Of a stretch of DNA of 64,000 bases, positions 20,645-31,661 are shown one piece after another (the first letter of the stretch is position 1; each line of letters begins with the position of its first letter). The notes beneath the pieces are model-generated. The model did not search any database. It was not told the DNA's origin and worked only from the letters and a program-made list of their open reading frames with translations. Position numbers and translations under genes: made by a program. Origin of the DNA: Sulfurimonas sp. CG01_land_8_20_14_3_00_36_23 (lineage in GTDB: Bacteria; Campylobacterota; Campylobacteria; Campylobacterales; Sulfurimonadaceae); assembly GCA_002781365.1 (NCBI GenBank), contig PETN01000020.1, positions 62,001-126,000 of the forward strand. Direction: 5' to 3'.

Positions 20645-20703
20645 ATGTTTAATTGAGCCGAAATTATACTTTATGAACCTTCAAAAGTCAAGGGAAATTC
20701 GCA

Positions 20704-21633
20704 CTAAGAACGTTTTCTTTTGACATTGGCATGTGGAATTAAAAATTCTAGATTTCCGAGCACTTTTTTTTCTATTTTTGCCTCTTCTATAAGCTCGAAA
20801 AGTCTTTTTTTACTTGGCTCATCAAAAAGGAGATTTATATCATCCATAGTAAGCGGTCGTTTATCTAAGGTGTTGAGTATCTCCTCTTTAGAGTACTCTG
20901 CATTATTCGGTTCCGCATGGACTCTAGAAGCTATATGGATAGGCAAAGAGTTATCAAACAGTAAAGATATTTCATGTAACTCTTTGTAACTTATACCCAT
21001 CACAGGATATGCAGGAGGTCTGTCTATCGTTCCTAAGTCAACTCGTGTACAATCAAGTGTCAAAAGTACTTCATTAAGCTTTTGTACCTCTTCTGGTGTG
21101 TCGTTGAGTCCATGTACAAAAAGTATCTCTATAAAAAGTTTGCCTTTATAGAGTTTAGAGAATTTTTGAACACTTTGTACAACATTTTCTATTTTTATAC
21201 TTGCATGTGGTCTATCTATCTTTTTAAAAATATCTCCACTTATAGCATCGAGGGAAAGTTTTACCTGATTTAGTTTGAGAAGGGTATTGAAGATTTTTTC
21301 ATCTACTAAAGTTGCACTGTTTGTAAGAATGAGGGTTTGTGTGTTTTTTTTGATTTTATCTATCTCATCTATGAGTTCACTCAGGTGAGGGTAGAGCGTT
21401 GGCTCACCATTGGCTGTAAGTGTGAGCACATCAATATTTGTATTTAAGTGCTTTTTTAACTCTTGGATAATCGCATCCACTTTGACAACTTCACTCTGAA
21501 TATCGACTGTGTGTGCAGGTGCAAGTTCACAATAAAGGCAGTCAAAGTTACATTGTTTTGTGGATGGAGAGAGATCAATCCCTAGCGAAGTGCCAAATCT
21601 ACGAGAATTTATAGGTCCGAATATTATATTCAT
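20704..21633 (-). CDS. Radical SAM protein
   Basis: 'CNFDCLYCELAPA' CxxxCxxC motif, 'LTANGEPTLYPHLSELID'. Confidence 0.85.
   Translation of the reverse strand: MNIIFGPINSRRFGTSLGIDLSPSTKQCNFDCLYCELAPAHTVDIQSEVVKVDAIIQELKKHLNTNIDVLTLTANGEPTLYPHLSELIDEIDKIKKNTQTLILTNSATLVDEKIFNTLLKLNQVKLSLDAISGDIFKKIDRPHASIKIENVVQSVQKFSKLYKGKLFIEILFVHGLNDTPEEVQKLNEVLLTLDCTRVDLGTIDRPPAYPVMGISYKELHEISLLFDNSLPIHIASRVHAEPNNAEYSKEEILNTLDKRPLTMDDINLLFDEPSKKRLFELIEEAKIEKKVLGNLEFLIPHANVKRKRS
20726..20738 (+). repeat. Dispersed motif TTGGCATGTGGAA inside the C-terminal coding end of the radical SAM gene (encodes IPHAN)
   Basis: Read directly. Confidence 0.9.
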
Positions 21634-21640
21634 TTAGAAG

Positions 21641-21691
21641 TTCCACATGCTAAGAAAGATAATTCCACATGCCAAAGATTGGCATGTGGAA
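21641..21691. repeat. Three dispersed motif copies; 21663-21691 is a perfect inverted pair TTCCACATGCCAA-aga-TTGGCATGTGGAA
   Basis: Read directly; intergenic between hemE and radical SAM gene. Confidence 0.95.
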
Positions 21692-21702
21692 ATGATTGAA
21701 GA

Positions 21703-22737
21703 TTAGATTTTTTTGCTTACTCTGTGACACTCATGTATAAAGTGTTTTGCATTTTCAACTGGTACGTCAGGAAGGATTCCATGCCCTAGATTGAAGATAT
21801 GGCGTTTACCTTCCATCGTCTTTTGAATCTCTTCTACAGACTCTGTTGTAGCCTCTTTAGAGTAGAGTCTACATGGTTCCATATTTCCTTGAAGAACATA
21901 TTTCTCTCCAAGTTTCTCTTTCGCAAGTGCCATAGGCGTAGACCAATCCACACCAAAGACATCAAAATTTCCATACACTTTATCTAAAAATGCAGGTATC
22001 CCTTTTGGAAACATGATAATAGGAATATGTGGATATTTTGCTTTAAGATAATCAGCAATTTCAACCATATATTTCCAAGAAAATTCATCATATTTTTCTG
22101 TTTCAATCGCCGCTGCCCATGAATCAAAGATTTGAACAACATCGATTCCAGCTTCAATCTGTTTTTCCATATAGAGTTTTACAACTTCTGTGACTTTGGC
22201 AAGAATTTTGTGTAAAAGAGCAGGGTTAGAGTACATCATCTTTTTACAGATATTGTACGTTTTTGTACCTTCCCCTTCTATCATATAGGTTGCGAGAGTC
22301 CATGGAGCACCCGTAAAACCTATAAGAGCTTTGTCATCTGCAAGTTGTTCTTTGATAAGTTTGATGGTATCGTAAACATAAGTAAGTTTACTCGCCGCTT
22401 CATCTCCGCCAAGAAGTCTCTCTATGTCAGCTTCACAAGTGATAGGGTCGCTAAACTTAGGACCTTCCCCTTTAACAAACGACAAATCCATTCCCATTTC
22501 ATCAGGGATAACTAAGATGTCACTAAAGAGTATAGCTGCATCTACACCAACAATATCTACTGGCTGAAGTGTTACAGCACAAGCCTTTTTAGGGTCATGA
22601 CAAAGGTTGAGGAAATTCCCAGCCTCCGCACGAACTGCCATATACTCTGGGAGATAACGACCCGCTTGTCTCATCATCCATACGGGAGTATATGGAGTCT
22701 CTTTGCCGAAGCAAGCATCTACAAATATTTTACTCAT
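21703..22737 (-). CDS. hemE: Uroporphyrinogen decarboxylase
   Basis: '[16 protein letters not shown]', '[16 protein letters not shown]', '[19 protein letters not shown]'. Confidence 0.97.
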   Translation of the reverse strand: MSKIFVDACFGKETPYTPVWMMRQAGRYLPEYMAVRAEAGNFLNLCHDPKKACAVTLQPVDIVGVDAAILFSDILVIPDEMGMDLSFVKGEGPKFSDPITCEADIERLLGGDEAASKLTYVYDTIKLIKEQLADDKALIGFTGAPWTLATYMIEGEGTKTYNICKKMMYSNPALLHKILAKVTEVVKLYMEKQIEAGIDVVQIFDSWAAAIETEKYDEFSWKYMVEIADYLKAKYPHIPIIMFPKGIPAFLDKVYGNFDVFGVDWSTPMALAKEKLGEKYVLQGNMEPCRLYSKEATTESVEEIQKTMEGKRHIFNLGHGILPDVPVENAKHFIHECHRVSKKI

Positions 22738-23252
22738 TAATGTTTTCCTACCTTTCCTAAAAAATATAAACCGACTGAAACAGCAGTTATTGATAACGCA
22801 AGATAGAGTAAATCTAGTGCGCCATCATAGCTTGAGTGTCCAACTTTTTGAAAAAAGCCAACAACTAAAACCATTACGATTACTTTAGATATTTTATCTT
22901 TTAATTGATCGAGTGAACTAATCGCTAAAAGCTGATTTGGATTTCCCTTTTCATCTTTAGCCACATCAATTTCTGAGATGAAAAGCTCATAAAGTCCAAA
23001 AGAGAAAAGTAACATCACTACACCGATTAAGTATAAGTCCACTGCACCTATAATGCCACCAACTATATCTTCATGAAAATTTTCTGGATGTGCTCCTGTA
23101 AAATAAGTAGTAAGAACAAATTTTGCAGTATTGAAAATATCAACACTTGCAACTGCAAATAAAAGAACTGCACCTATTAGACCAAAGACAACAGCCAAAA
23201 TTATGATAAATCTAGAACTCCATAAGCCACTCTCAAACACTTTCTCAATCAT
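22737..23252 (-). CDS. YqhA-family membrane protein
   Basis: '[26 protein letters not shown]', '[27 protein letters not shown]'. Confidence 0.8.
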   Translation of the reverse strand: MIEKVFESGLWSSRFIIILAVVFGLIGAVLLFAVASVDIFNTAKFVLTTYFTGAHPENFHEDIVGGIIGAVDLYLIGVVMLLFSFGLYELFISEIDVAKDEKGNPNQLLAISSLDQLKDKISKVIVMVLVVGFFQKVGHSSYDGALDLLYLALSITAVSVGLYFLGKVGKH

Positions 23253-24285
23253 TTATTTCTCCTTGCATTTCTACCCATTTTTGGGCTATACGAACAGCAT
23301 TTGTTGCAGCTCCAACTCTTAGATTGTCAGCAACAACAAAAAGGTGTAGTATGTTCTTTCTGTAGTTATCTACTCTGATACGACCAACAAATGTTTCATT
23401 TAAACCCATACAAAGTGAAGGCATAGGGTATAAACTCTCTTGTGGCTTGTCAAGAATAATGATGTTTGGCGCTTTACTTAGTATCTCTCTTGCTTCCTTC
23501 GCATTTACATCTTTATCAAAAGTAAGCGTAAGTGCTTCTGCATGACCTCGAAGTGTTGGAACACGAACACAAGTCGCACTAAGTTCTATGTTTTTGTGCA
23601 TGATTTTAGTTGTCTCATTCACCATTTTCATCTCTTCTTTTGTGTATCCATTCTCTTCAAATACATCAATCTGAGGAATGACGTTAAGAGCGATTTGGTG
23701 TGCAAAAGATTTATGCTCGCACTCGTCAAGTTTAAAAGCAAAGAAGGATTGCATTTGCGTTACTAACTCTTCCATCGCAGTTTTTCCAGCACCTGATGTC
23801 GCTTGATATGTGCTTACATCTACTCTTTGAAGACCATACACGTCATTGAGAGGTTTAAGTGTCTGAACCATTTGAATAGTTGAACAATTTGGATTTGCAA
23901 TAATACCCGTGTTTGTCCATTGTGCAATATCTTCTGGATTTACTTCAGGAACAACTAAAGGAGTGTTTTTGTCCATTCTAAAGTGTGAAGTGTTATCTAT
24001 CACAACAGCACCAGCTTCTACCGCCGCATGTGCAAATTGAGCACTTACGCTTCCGCCTGCACTAAAAAGAGCAATTTCTATATTCTCTTCTTGAAATATT
24101 GTATTTGTAAGTTCTTGTATAGGAACACTTCTACCTTTAAAATCTACACTTTTACCTACACTTCTTTGACTCGCAAGGGGAACAAGCTTATTCAGAGGAA
24201 AGTTTAACTCTTCTAAAATCGCTAATATCTCTTCTCCAACCGCTCCATTGGCTCCAACTACTGCTACATTATATTTTCTTGACAC
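23245..24285 (-). CDS. asd: Aspartate-semialdehyde dehydrogenase
   Basis: 'VAVVGANGAVGEEILAILEE', 'PNCSTIQMVQTLKPL', 'TYQATSGAGK'. Confidence 0.96.
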   Translation of the reverse strand: MSRKYNVAVVGANGAVGEEILAILEELNFPLNKLVPLASQRSVGKSVDFKGRSVPIQELTNTIFQEENIEIALFSAGGSVSAQFAHAAVEAGAVVIDNTSHFRMDKNTPLVVPEVNPEDIAQWTNTGIIANPNCSTIQMVQTLKPLNDVYGLQRVDVSTYQATSGAGKTAMEELVTQMQSFFAFKLDECEHKSFAHQIALNVIPQIDVFEENGYTKEEMKMVNETTKIMHKNIELSATCVRVPTLRGHAEALTLTFDKDVNAKEAREILSKAPNIIILDKPQESLYPMPSLCMGLNETFVGRIRVDNYRKNILHLFVVADNLRVGAATNAVRIAQKWVEMQGEIND

Positions 24286-24294
24286 TTCTTTTCC

Positions 24295-25590
24295 TTATAA
24301 TTTATATGTTTGTATTTTTTTGTTTAAAGCTAATTTACTCATACCTAAGATTTGAGATACCTTCTCTAAATCACCATTCTCTGAATTTAAAACTTCAGAA
24401 ATAAGCTCTTTTTCCATCACTTCAATACTTTTAGACTCTTTAAGACCACGAGACTCTAAAAAGAGTGCTTCTGGCGTTATCTCATCACCATCACTTAGTA
24501 TCGTAGCTCGCTCTACAACAGAGATGAGTTCTCTAATGTTTCCTGGCCATCCATACGATAAAAGTTGTTCTTTTGCAGCATCTGAAAAACTTTTTTGAGT
24601 AAAATCATACTTCTTACAATTTTGTTCCAGAATTTTATCCGCAATTTGCAAAATTTCATCTTTCCTTTCACATAAAGGTGGAATATTTAATGGAATTGTA
24701 TTTAAACGATAGTATAAATCTTCTCTAAATTCACCATTTTTTATTTTATCTTGCAGATTTGCATTGGTTGCTGAGATAACTCGAATATCTATCTTCGTAC
24801 TTTTGGATGAGCCTAATCTTCTTACTTCCTTCTCTTGGAGTGCACGAAGTAGTTTTGCTTGAACACCATAGGGCATTTCCCCAATTTCATCTAAAAAGAG
24901 TGTGCCTCCATTTGCTAACTCAAACTGACCAGCTTTGGCTTCACTCGCATCTGTAAAAGCACCTTTTTCAAAACCAAAGAGTTCACTCTCTATAAGATTA
25001 TCAGGGATAGCCGCCATATTGATAGCAATAAAGGGTTTTTTTACTCTTGGTGAATTTTCATGAATATAAGTCGCAAAGACCTCTTTTCCAACACCGCTTT
25101 GCCCTAAGAGCAAGATGCTTGCATCTGTTTTTGCAGCTTTATTTGCAATATGGAGAACGGATTCAAGAGCTTTAGAAGTTCCAAAAAAGCCATTTGCAGA
25201 GTTTTTTTCAGTAGATTTAGAAGAAATTTTCTTTTTTGCTTTTTGAACTTCATTTTCTCTTTTAATGGCAAGAACTAAAGTGTCTATATCAAAAGGTTTG
25301 AGCAGAAAATCTTTTACACCAAGGTGAATAGAGTCGATGGCTCTTTGAAGAGTTGCATTCCCTGTCATGATGATGACTTCATATTTTCCATTTAAAGTTT
25401 TTACAAACTCAATACCATCCATTCCAGGCATATTAATATCTGTAATAATCAGGTCAAAAGTCTCATCTAAAGCTTTTAGAGCATCTTTGGCATTTTTAAA
25501 TGTTTTGATTTCAAACTCTTGAAAATCGCTCATAGCAATTTCAAGAGATTTTCTCATGTTGATATCATCTTCTACTATTGCTATTTTCAC
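24295..25590 (-). CDS. flgR: Sigma54-dependent response regulator, FlgR/NtrC-like
   Basis: Receiver domain 'DLIITDINMPGMDG', 'LLGQSGVGKEVFA', 'GAFTDASEAKAGQFELANGGTLFLDEIGEMP'. Confidence 0.85.
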   Translation of the reverse strand: MKIAIVEDDINMRKSLEIAMSDFQEFEIKTFKNAKDALKALDETFDLIITDINMPGMDGIEFVKTLNGKYEVIIMTGNATLQRAIDSIHLGVKDFLLKPFDIDTLVLAIKRENEVQKAKKKISSKSTEKNSANGFFGTSKALESVLHIANKAAKTDASILLLGQSGVGKEVFATYIHENSPRVKKPFIAINMAAIPDNLIESELFGFEKGAFTDASEAKAGQFELANGGTLFLDEIGEMPYGVQAKLLRALQEKEVRRLGSSKSTKIDIRVISATNANLQDKIKNGEFREDLYYRLNTIPLNIPPLCERKDEILQIADKILEQNCKKYDFTQKSFSDAAKEQLLSYGWPGNIRELISVVERATILSDGDEITPEALFLESRGLKESKSIEVMEKELISEVLNSENGDLEKVSQILGMSKLALNKKIQTYKL

Positions 25591-25600
25591 TTAAAAACCC

Positions 25601-26017
25601 TTATTTTAAAGGGGCAATTCTAACTGAATTATCATTAAAGTCGACTTTGAAGCATGTTGTTTGTAGTGTTAGAATGGTAGTGGAACTATTTTGAAGATTT
25701 TCAGTTCGCTCGTTATGCTCTACATGAAGTCCGAGTTTGTGAATAGCATCTATAAATTCATCTGAATTTTCGGCAATAATTTTTTTTAAATCGTTTGCAC
25801 CGTCGTTTTCCAAAATAAGTTCTGTTTGAGGCTCTCCAACGCATTTTTGCATTGCTTTTGCAATCTGGAGTGTTTCATTGTAGAGGGTCGCATCTTTTAC
25901 CACATAGCGGTAAGAGATGAGATACTCGTCAGCTTTTAATGTTTGAGAGCTAAAGAGAAGAGAGATTACTGTGCAAATTGAGAGTGAGAAATTAAGATTT
26001 CCATCTCTACTTCGCAT
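25601..26017 (-). CDS. Hypothetical exported protein
   Basis: ORF with hydrophobic N-terminus, overlaps upstream gene. Confidence 0.6.
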   Translation of the reverse strand: MRSRDGNLNFSLSICTVISLLFSSQTLKADEYLISYRYVVKDATLYNETLQIAKAMQKCVGEPQTELILENDGANDLKKIIAENSDEFIDAIHKLGLHVEHNERTENLQNSSTTILTLQTTCFKVDFNDNSVRIAPLK

Positions 26018-26460
26018 AGACCCTCTTTAAATGTAGTTTCAACAACATTTGCATTTCTAACCATTGCATTTACAGACGTACGCACTGTTGAACGTTTAAC
26101 CATCATGTTCTTGATTAAGTCTTGCCCATCAATACGAACACCTTTTACTTTTTCAGCTATAAGTCTATAAGCATCAGCAACAGCAGCTCTTTTAGCAAGT
26201 GCATAGGCTTGAGCAGGAGAGGATGTATCCATTGGAGCTACACCTTGACCAGTTACATTGATGAGTATATCTTTTTCTGCTGATAAAACTTGCTCAGAAT
26301 CAGCTTGCTCTTGCATTGGGGCAACTTTAGTGCACTCTGGACATACAACAGTTATGTTTTTAGTTGGTTCACTTAGTCCAGTATTCTCAGCTTGAACAAT
26401 ATCATCAGCCATTAAAGAAGAAGCACTTAGAAGTGCTGCTAAAAGCAGAGAGTATTTCAT
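25966..26460 (-). CDS. Exported LPP20-like protein
   Basis: Signal peptide; 'AQAYALAKRAAVADAYRLIAEKVKGVRIDG' LPP20-type helix. Confidence 0.7.
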   Translation of the reverse strand: MKYSLLLAALLSASSLMADDIVQAENTGLSEPTKNITVVCPECTKVAPMQEQADSEQVLSAEKDILINVTGQGVAPMDTSSPAQAYALAKRAAVADAYRLIAEKVKGVRIDGQDLIKNMMVKRSTVRTSVNAMVRNANVVETTFKEGLCEVEMEILISHSQFAQ

Positions 26461-26535
26461 ATTTTATCCCTTTGATAAGACACTTTTTAAAGTGTCATGA
26501 TTTAATTATTGATACAAAAGCAAATGTTATTCCAA

Positions 26536-29010
26536 TTATACTTCTGAATTTTCATTCTCTTCCATATCCTCTTCATCTTCCTCTTTTTTAGGACAACGAG
26601 AGATGCTTGAGACATCATCACCTTTTACTATATAGACGCCTGATGTATTTCTACTTGATTTAGAGATAGTTTGCATATCTACTCGAATCATTTTTCCAGC
26701 ATTTGTAAGTGCCATCATATCCATTGACTCATCTACCATGAGACAACCAACAATGTTTTTCCCAGTTTTTGCAGTCATTTTCATAGCTATTACACCAGAA
26801 CCACCACGATTCGTAAGGCGATATTCACCTGCATCTGTTCTTTTTCCAATACCTTTTTCTGCAACAATCAATATCTCTTGCTCATCATTTGCAATGATAT
26901 TAGCATCGACTACTTCATCTTCATCATGTTTAAATTTGATACCGCGAACACCACGCGTGCTACGACCTTGCTCACGTGTTTTTTCTATGTCAAACTTAAT
27001 ACATTGTGCAAGTTTTGTTACTATGAAAAGATATTTTATACTCTTATCTGCTATTTTTGCTGTGATAAGTGCATCATCATCATCAAGAACGATAGCTCTA
27101 ACTCCATTGCTTCTGATGTTTGAGAACTCACTTAAGTTTGTTCTTTTTACAACACCTTTTTGTGTGAAGAAAACAAGCCCTTTCTCTTCACTAAAGTCTG
27201 TTGTAGGAATGATGGATTGTATTTGTTCGTCTGCTACAAGATTGATGAGATTTACAACTGCCTTCCCTTTTGCAGTTCTACTTCCCTCTGGAATACGATA
27301 GACTTTTAACCAGTGAAGTTGCCCACGGTCTGTTACAAAAAGAAGCGTGTCATGTGTGTTACAAGTGAAGAAACTCTCTATAAAGTCATCATCATAAGTC
27401 GTAACAGCAGTTTTTCCTTTTCCACCTCTTTTTTGTTTTTCATAAGATGCTAAAGGAACTCTTTTAATGTAACCACGATGTGTAATAGTGACAACCATAG
27501 GCTCATTTGGAATTAAATCTTCGATATCTATATCATCATAGTCATCTTCAATATCGGTTCTTCTCTTATCTGTGTAAGTTTCCATGATTTCATCAAACTC
27601 ATCACCAATGATTCCATGTAGTATCTCTTCACTTTTAAGGATAGACTCTAGATATAAAATCAACTCGATAAGTTCACGAAGTTCATTCTCTATTTTTTCT
27701 CTTTCAAGTCCTGTCAATCTTCCAAGACGCATATCTACAATGCTTTGTGCTTGGATTTGTGAAAAGTCAAACTCTGAGACTAGATTTTCTCTTGCTTCGT
27801 CAATACTTGCACTTGCTTTAATCGTTTTGATGATTTTGTCAATAATATCAAGCGCTTTTTTAAGACCTTCTAATATGTGCGCTCTTGCTTTTGCTTTTTC
27901 AAGGTCGAAGATAGTACGACGGATAATAATAGTTTTACGGTGATTTATAAAATGTTTTAAGATAGTGATAATACCAAAGATTCTCGGTTCTTGGTTTAAA
28001 ATAGAGAGCATGATGATACCAAAAGTGTTTTGCATCGCTGTCTGTTTGAAAAGATTATTTAAAACGATTTCACTAATGGCGTCACGCTTAAGCTCAATCA
28101 CAACTCGCATTCCGTCACGGTCTGATTCGTCACGAATTTCTGATACACCGTCAATGAGTTTATCTTTCACAAGGTTTGCAATGTTCTCTATAAGTCGCGC
28201 TTTGTTTACTTGGTATGGAAGTTCATCAATGATGATGATATCTCTGTTGCCTTTTTTCTCAATATGCGTTTTTGCACGAACTTTGATGCGACCACGTCCT
28301 GTCTCATACGCATCCATAATCCCTTTTTTACCAAAGATTGTTCCACCAGTTGGAAAGTCAGGTGCTTTAATATGCTCCATGATTTCTGCTAAAGTGATAT
28401 CTGGGTTTGCAAGAAGTGCTTTAAGGCCGTTCATGATTTCAGTAGGGTTATGTGGAGGAATGTTTGTAGCCATACCAACAGCGATGCCTGAAGAACCATT
28501 GATAAGAAGATTAGGTACACGTGTAGGCATTACATCTGGCTCTTTTGTTGTGCCATCGTAGTTTTCTATCATGTTTACAGTGTTTTTATCTAAATCTTTT
28601 AAAAGCTCACCTGCATACTTTGTCATACGCGCTTCAGTATATCTCATTGCCGCCGCAGAGTCACCATCGACTGAACCGAAGTTTCCTTGACCATCTACAA
28701 GTTGCATTCGCATAGAAAAATCTTGAGCCATACGAACAAGTGCGTCATACACTGCTGTATCACCATGTGGATGGTACTGACCGATAACATCACCAACGAT
28801 ACGCGCTGATTTTTTAAACTTTGCACCGTGAGAAAGATTGAGTTTATCCATAGCGTAAAGAATTCTTCTGTGAACTGGTTTAAGTCCATCTCTTACATCA
28901 GGTAAAGCTCGCCCAACGATTACACTCATAGAGTAATCAAGGTAACTGTTTTGAAGGGTTTCTTCAATATTTATGGTTTTTATATTACTATTGTTTAGCA
29001 AATCGCTCAT
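26536..29010 (-). CDS. gyrA: DNA gyrase subunit A
   Basis: '[33 protein letters not shown]', '[23 protein letters not shown]', GyrA-box-like 'QKRGGKGK'. Confidence 0.98.
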   Translation of the reverse strand: MSDLLNNSNIKTINIEETLQNSYLDYSMSVIVGRALPDVRDGLKPVHRRILYAMDKLNLSHGAKFKKSARIVGDVIGQYHPHGDTAVYDALVRMAQDFSMRMQLVDGQGNFGSVDGDSAAAMRYTEARMTKYAGELLKDLDKNTVNMIENYDGTTKEPDVMPTRVPNLLINGSSGIAVGMATNIPPHNPTEIMNGLKALLANPDITLAEIMEHIKAPDFPTGGTIFGKKGIMDAYETGRGRIKVRAKTHIEKKGNRDIIIIDELPYQVNKARLIENIANLVKDKLIDGVSEIRDESDRDGMRVVIELKRDAISEIVLNNLFKQTAMQNTFGIIMLSILNQEPRIFGIITILKHFINHRKTIIIRRTIFDLEKAKARAHILEGLKKALDIIDKIIKTIKASASIDEARENLVSEFDFSQIQAQSIVDMRLGRLTGLEREKIENELRELIELILYLESILKSEEILHGIIGDEFDEIMETYTDKRRTDIEDDYDDIDIEDLIPNEPMVVTITHRGYIKRVPLASYEKQKRGGKGKTAVTTYDDDFIESFFTCNTHDTLLFVTDRGQLHWLKVYRIPEGSRTAKGKAVVNLINLVADEQIQSIIPTTDFSEEKGLVFFTQKGVVKRTNLSEFSNIRSNGVRAIVLDDDDALITAKIADKSIKYLFIVTKLAQCIKFDIEKTREQGRSTRGVRGIKFKHDEDEVVDANIIANDEQEILIVAEKGIGKRTDAGEYRLTNRGGSGVIAMKMTAKTGKNIVGCLMVDESMDMMALTNAGKMIRVDMQTISKSSRNTSGVYIVKGDDVSSISRCPKKEEDEEDMEENENSEV

Positions 29011-29164
29011 TTAATACACCCTAATTATTTAAAATAAAATCCTTTTATAATAGCGAAGTTAGACTTAAGATAGGTGTAATATGAGTGTAGGTTTGTAATA
29101 AATAAATGGAATGTGAAAAAGTGAGTCTTGAAAATTTGGTTTATGAAGTAGAGGAAGTTACAGG

Positions 29165-29194
29165 CTCACTCCAAAGTAAAAACTTTGAAGTGAG
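29165..29194 (-). terminator. Hairpin CTCACTCCAAAGT-AAAA-ACTTTGAAGTGAG downstream of the cytochrome-like gene
   Basis: Near-perfect inverted repeat 3' of 29217 stop; weak T tract. Confidence 0.5.
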
Positions 29195-29216
29195 ATAGAA
29201 TGAATAGATAGAGTTC

Positions 29217-30467
29217 TTAGAACGCGATTTCTGCCATTAAAAGAAGATCAGTTGGATCTTTCGAACCAGCAGCAGGAGTTCCCATAGTAGTCATAGAATA
29301 CTCAGCAACTAAGTCAACATTTTGGTATAAAGAGTAGTTTGTACCAATTGATATAGTAGTGTAATCCTCAGCATCATCTAATTTGTCGTTATAGCTTAAG
29401 TATGCAACTTTAACACCTAAGTGCTCAAGTACATTTAACTGTGCATCAACGTGAAAACCACCGTTATCATTTTTGCTTTTAGCACTTCCAGGTGTTGTTA
29501 GGGCATTAGTAGTAGTACTATCGGGTGTGTAAACATTAGCAGTAGCTGGTGTAGTATATGTGTTTTCAAGTACATAACCTGCAGTAGCCATAAAAGACAT
29601 ACCAGCTACATCACCCTCAATTTGTAAGTCAACACCACTTGCTGTACGATCTGATTCAGCTACAGAACCTGAGTCTGCCGCTTCAGTAGTGTCTCCACTA
29701 AGTGAAAAACCACCAAGAGTTACATTCCAACCAGAAATGCTAGCTGTATAAGCAGCTCTTAATGCTGTGTTGAAACCTTTTGACATATCTGCAGATGCAG
29801 CAAATGCTGGTAAAAATTGAGCAGCAGAAACAAATAAACCATTTCCATAGTAGAAAGCAGTAATACCAGTAGTTGCACCAGCACCTATACCAGCTTTTTG
29901 GAAGATGTTTGTTTTACCACGGTTTTCAAACTGTCTTACTGGTCTGTAAAGACCTGTTGTAAACATCTCAGTTGCAGCAAATGCACCTAGAGCGTCAGTA
30001 TTGAAAACACCACCACCTAAACGACCAAAGCTTAACTCTTTAGAGAATAACATTTTACCACTTAGTGCTAAACCATCTCCTCCACCCATTTCAAAAGAGG
30101 CACCCATGTTTTCACCGATTTTACCACCAAACAATACCGCACTTTCGTCATATATTTGAACGTCTTGCGTAGTAGCACCTGCAGTATCTGTACTGTTCAC
30201 AATGCGAGACTTAGTTACAAAAGCAATGTTAAATGTAGCAGGAACGCTTAAGTGATTGCCAGTTACTTCTGGAACGCCACCAGTCATTGTAAAACCTGAC
30301 ATTTTAAAATCTCTACCAAATGAGTTTAGTTTTGGTATGTTTTGGTAGTGACATGACATACACTCTGCATTCATTTGTCTAGCGAAAGCTGGAGTAGCTT
30401 CTGCCGCCGTTGTTAATATACCAAGAGCCGCTACAGTAGCGATAATCTTTTTGTTGATAATCTTCAT
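29217..30467 (-). CDS. Exported outer-membrane-type protein with one CxxCH heme motif
   Basis: Signal peptide; 'MNAECMSCHYQNIPKLNSFGRDFKMSGF'; beta-rich remainder. Confidence 0.75.
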   Translation of the reverse strand: MKIINKKIIATVAALGILTTAAEATPAFARQMNAECMSCHYQNIPKLNSFGRDFKMSGFTMTGGVPEVTGNHLSVPATFNIAFVTKSRIVNSTDTAGATTQDVQIYDESAVLFGGKIGENMGASFEMGGGDGLALSGKMLFSKELSFGRLGGGVFNTDALGAFAATEMFTTGLYRPVRQFENRGKTNIFQKAGIGAGATTGITAFYYGNGLFVSAAQFLPAFAASADMSKGFNTALRAAYTASISGWNVTLGGFSLSGDTTEAADSGSVAESDRTASGVDLQIEGDVAGMSFMATAGYVLENTYTTPATANVYTPDSTTTNALTTPGSAKSKNDNGGFHVDAQLNVLEHLGVKVAYLSYNDKLDDAEDYTTISIGTNYSLYQNVDLVAEYSMTTMGTPAAGSKDPTDLLLMAEIAF

Positions 30468-30812
30468 TTATTCCCTTTTGTTTTTGACACTACATAAAGT
30501 AGTAATCAAAACTGTTTTATAGTTTGAATGTCAATTCAGTTTATGTAAACACAAGGTAAACACTCACGAAATTTCCATAGCAAAAAATAGTACACTGACT
30601 AAGCTGAATAAATTCTGAAAAAGATGGGAGCTTATGCCATAATTTGTAAATGGTGGTGAAATAGAGCTCTATTTACATTTTAACATAAGAAAAGATTATG
30701 AAAGAAGTAATTTAAGAATAAATATTAATTATTAGTTGTTTAGTTTAAATTAAATTTAAGCATAATTATAGATTGATTTAAACTCCAAATATGGTTACAA
30801 TTTTAGCATTAA

Positions 30813-31190
<378 letters not shown>

Positions 31191-31216
31191 ACTAGTCTCT
31201 ACTTCGCCAATTGAAG

Positions 31217-31255
31217 TTTTAGCATGTGCTGCCAATAATTTTCCACATGCTAAAA
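31217..31255. repeat. Inverted pair of motif: TTTTAGCATGTG ... CCACATGCTAAAA after glnB
   Basis: Read directly; first copy has GCATGTGC, second is the full core. Confidence 0.8.
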
Positions 31256-31353
31256 AATTTATGGACAGAAAATGAAGATTGTTGTGGATTTATAAACTGT
31301 GGTTTAAAGATATTGATTTTAAGTTGATTTTTTAAGAGCTTTAAAAGAAAAGT

Positions 31354-31428
31354 TGGTGACCCCGAGGAGAATTGAACTCCTGTAACATGGATGAAAACCA
31401 TGGATCCTGACCGCTAGACGACGGGGCC
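31354..31428 (-). tRNA. tRNA-Glu (TTC)
   Basis: Reverse complement GGCCCCGTCGTCTAGCGGTCAGGATCCATGGTTTTCATCCATGTTACAGGAGTTCAATTCTCCTCGGGGTCACCA. Confidence 0.95.
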
Positions 31429-31442
31429 AACAATTTTATAAA

Positions 31443-31518
31443 TGGTGTCCTGTGATGGATTCGAACCATCGGCCACATCATTAAAAGTGACGTGCTCTAC
31501 CAGCTGAGCTAACAAGAC
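31443..31518 (-). tRNA. tRNA-Lys (TTT)
   Basis: Reverse complement GTCTTGTTAGCTCAGCTGGTAGAGCACGTCACTTTTAATGATGTGGCCGATGGTTCGAATCCATCACAGGACACCA. Confidence 0.95.
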
Positions 31519-31661
31519 AAAAAACAAACATTTCTGTTTGTGGACGGGAATTATAGGCAAATAGATTTCTTATGTCAAGATAAAAAAGCATAAATTTATG
31601 TTTTTTTTACAATTTTACAGAATTACTCAAAAATGACTCTCTTTTAGTTAAAATAGTGCTC

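Noticed and set aside
26738-28561. Long plus-strand ORFs opposite gyrA (26738-27301, 27584-27943, 27965-28561)
   Set aside because: Fully antisense to a clear gyrA; Ser/Ile-rich translations typical of shadow frames
13526-28770. Partial look-alikes such as CATGTGGCA (near 13526), CCATGTGGATTT (near 2757) and CCATGTGGATGG (near 28763)
   Set aside because: They lack the full GCATGTGG core and were excluded from the count
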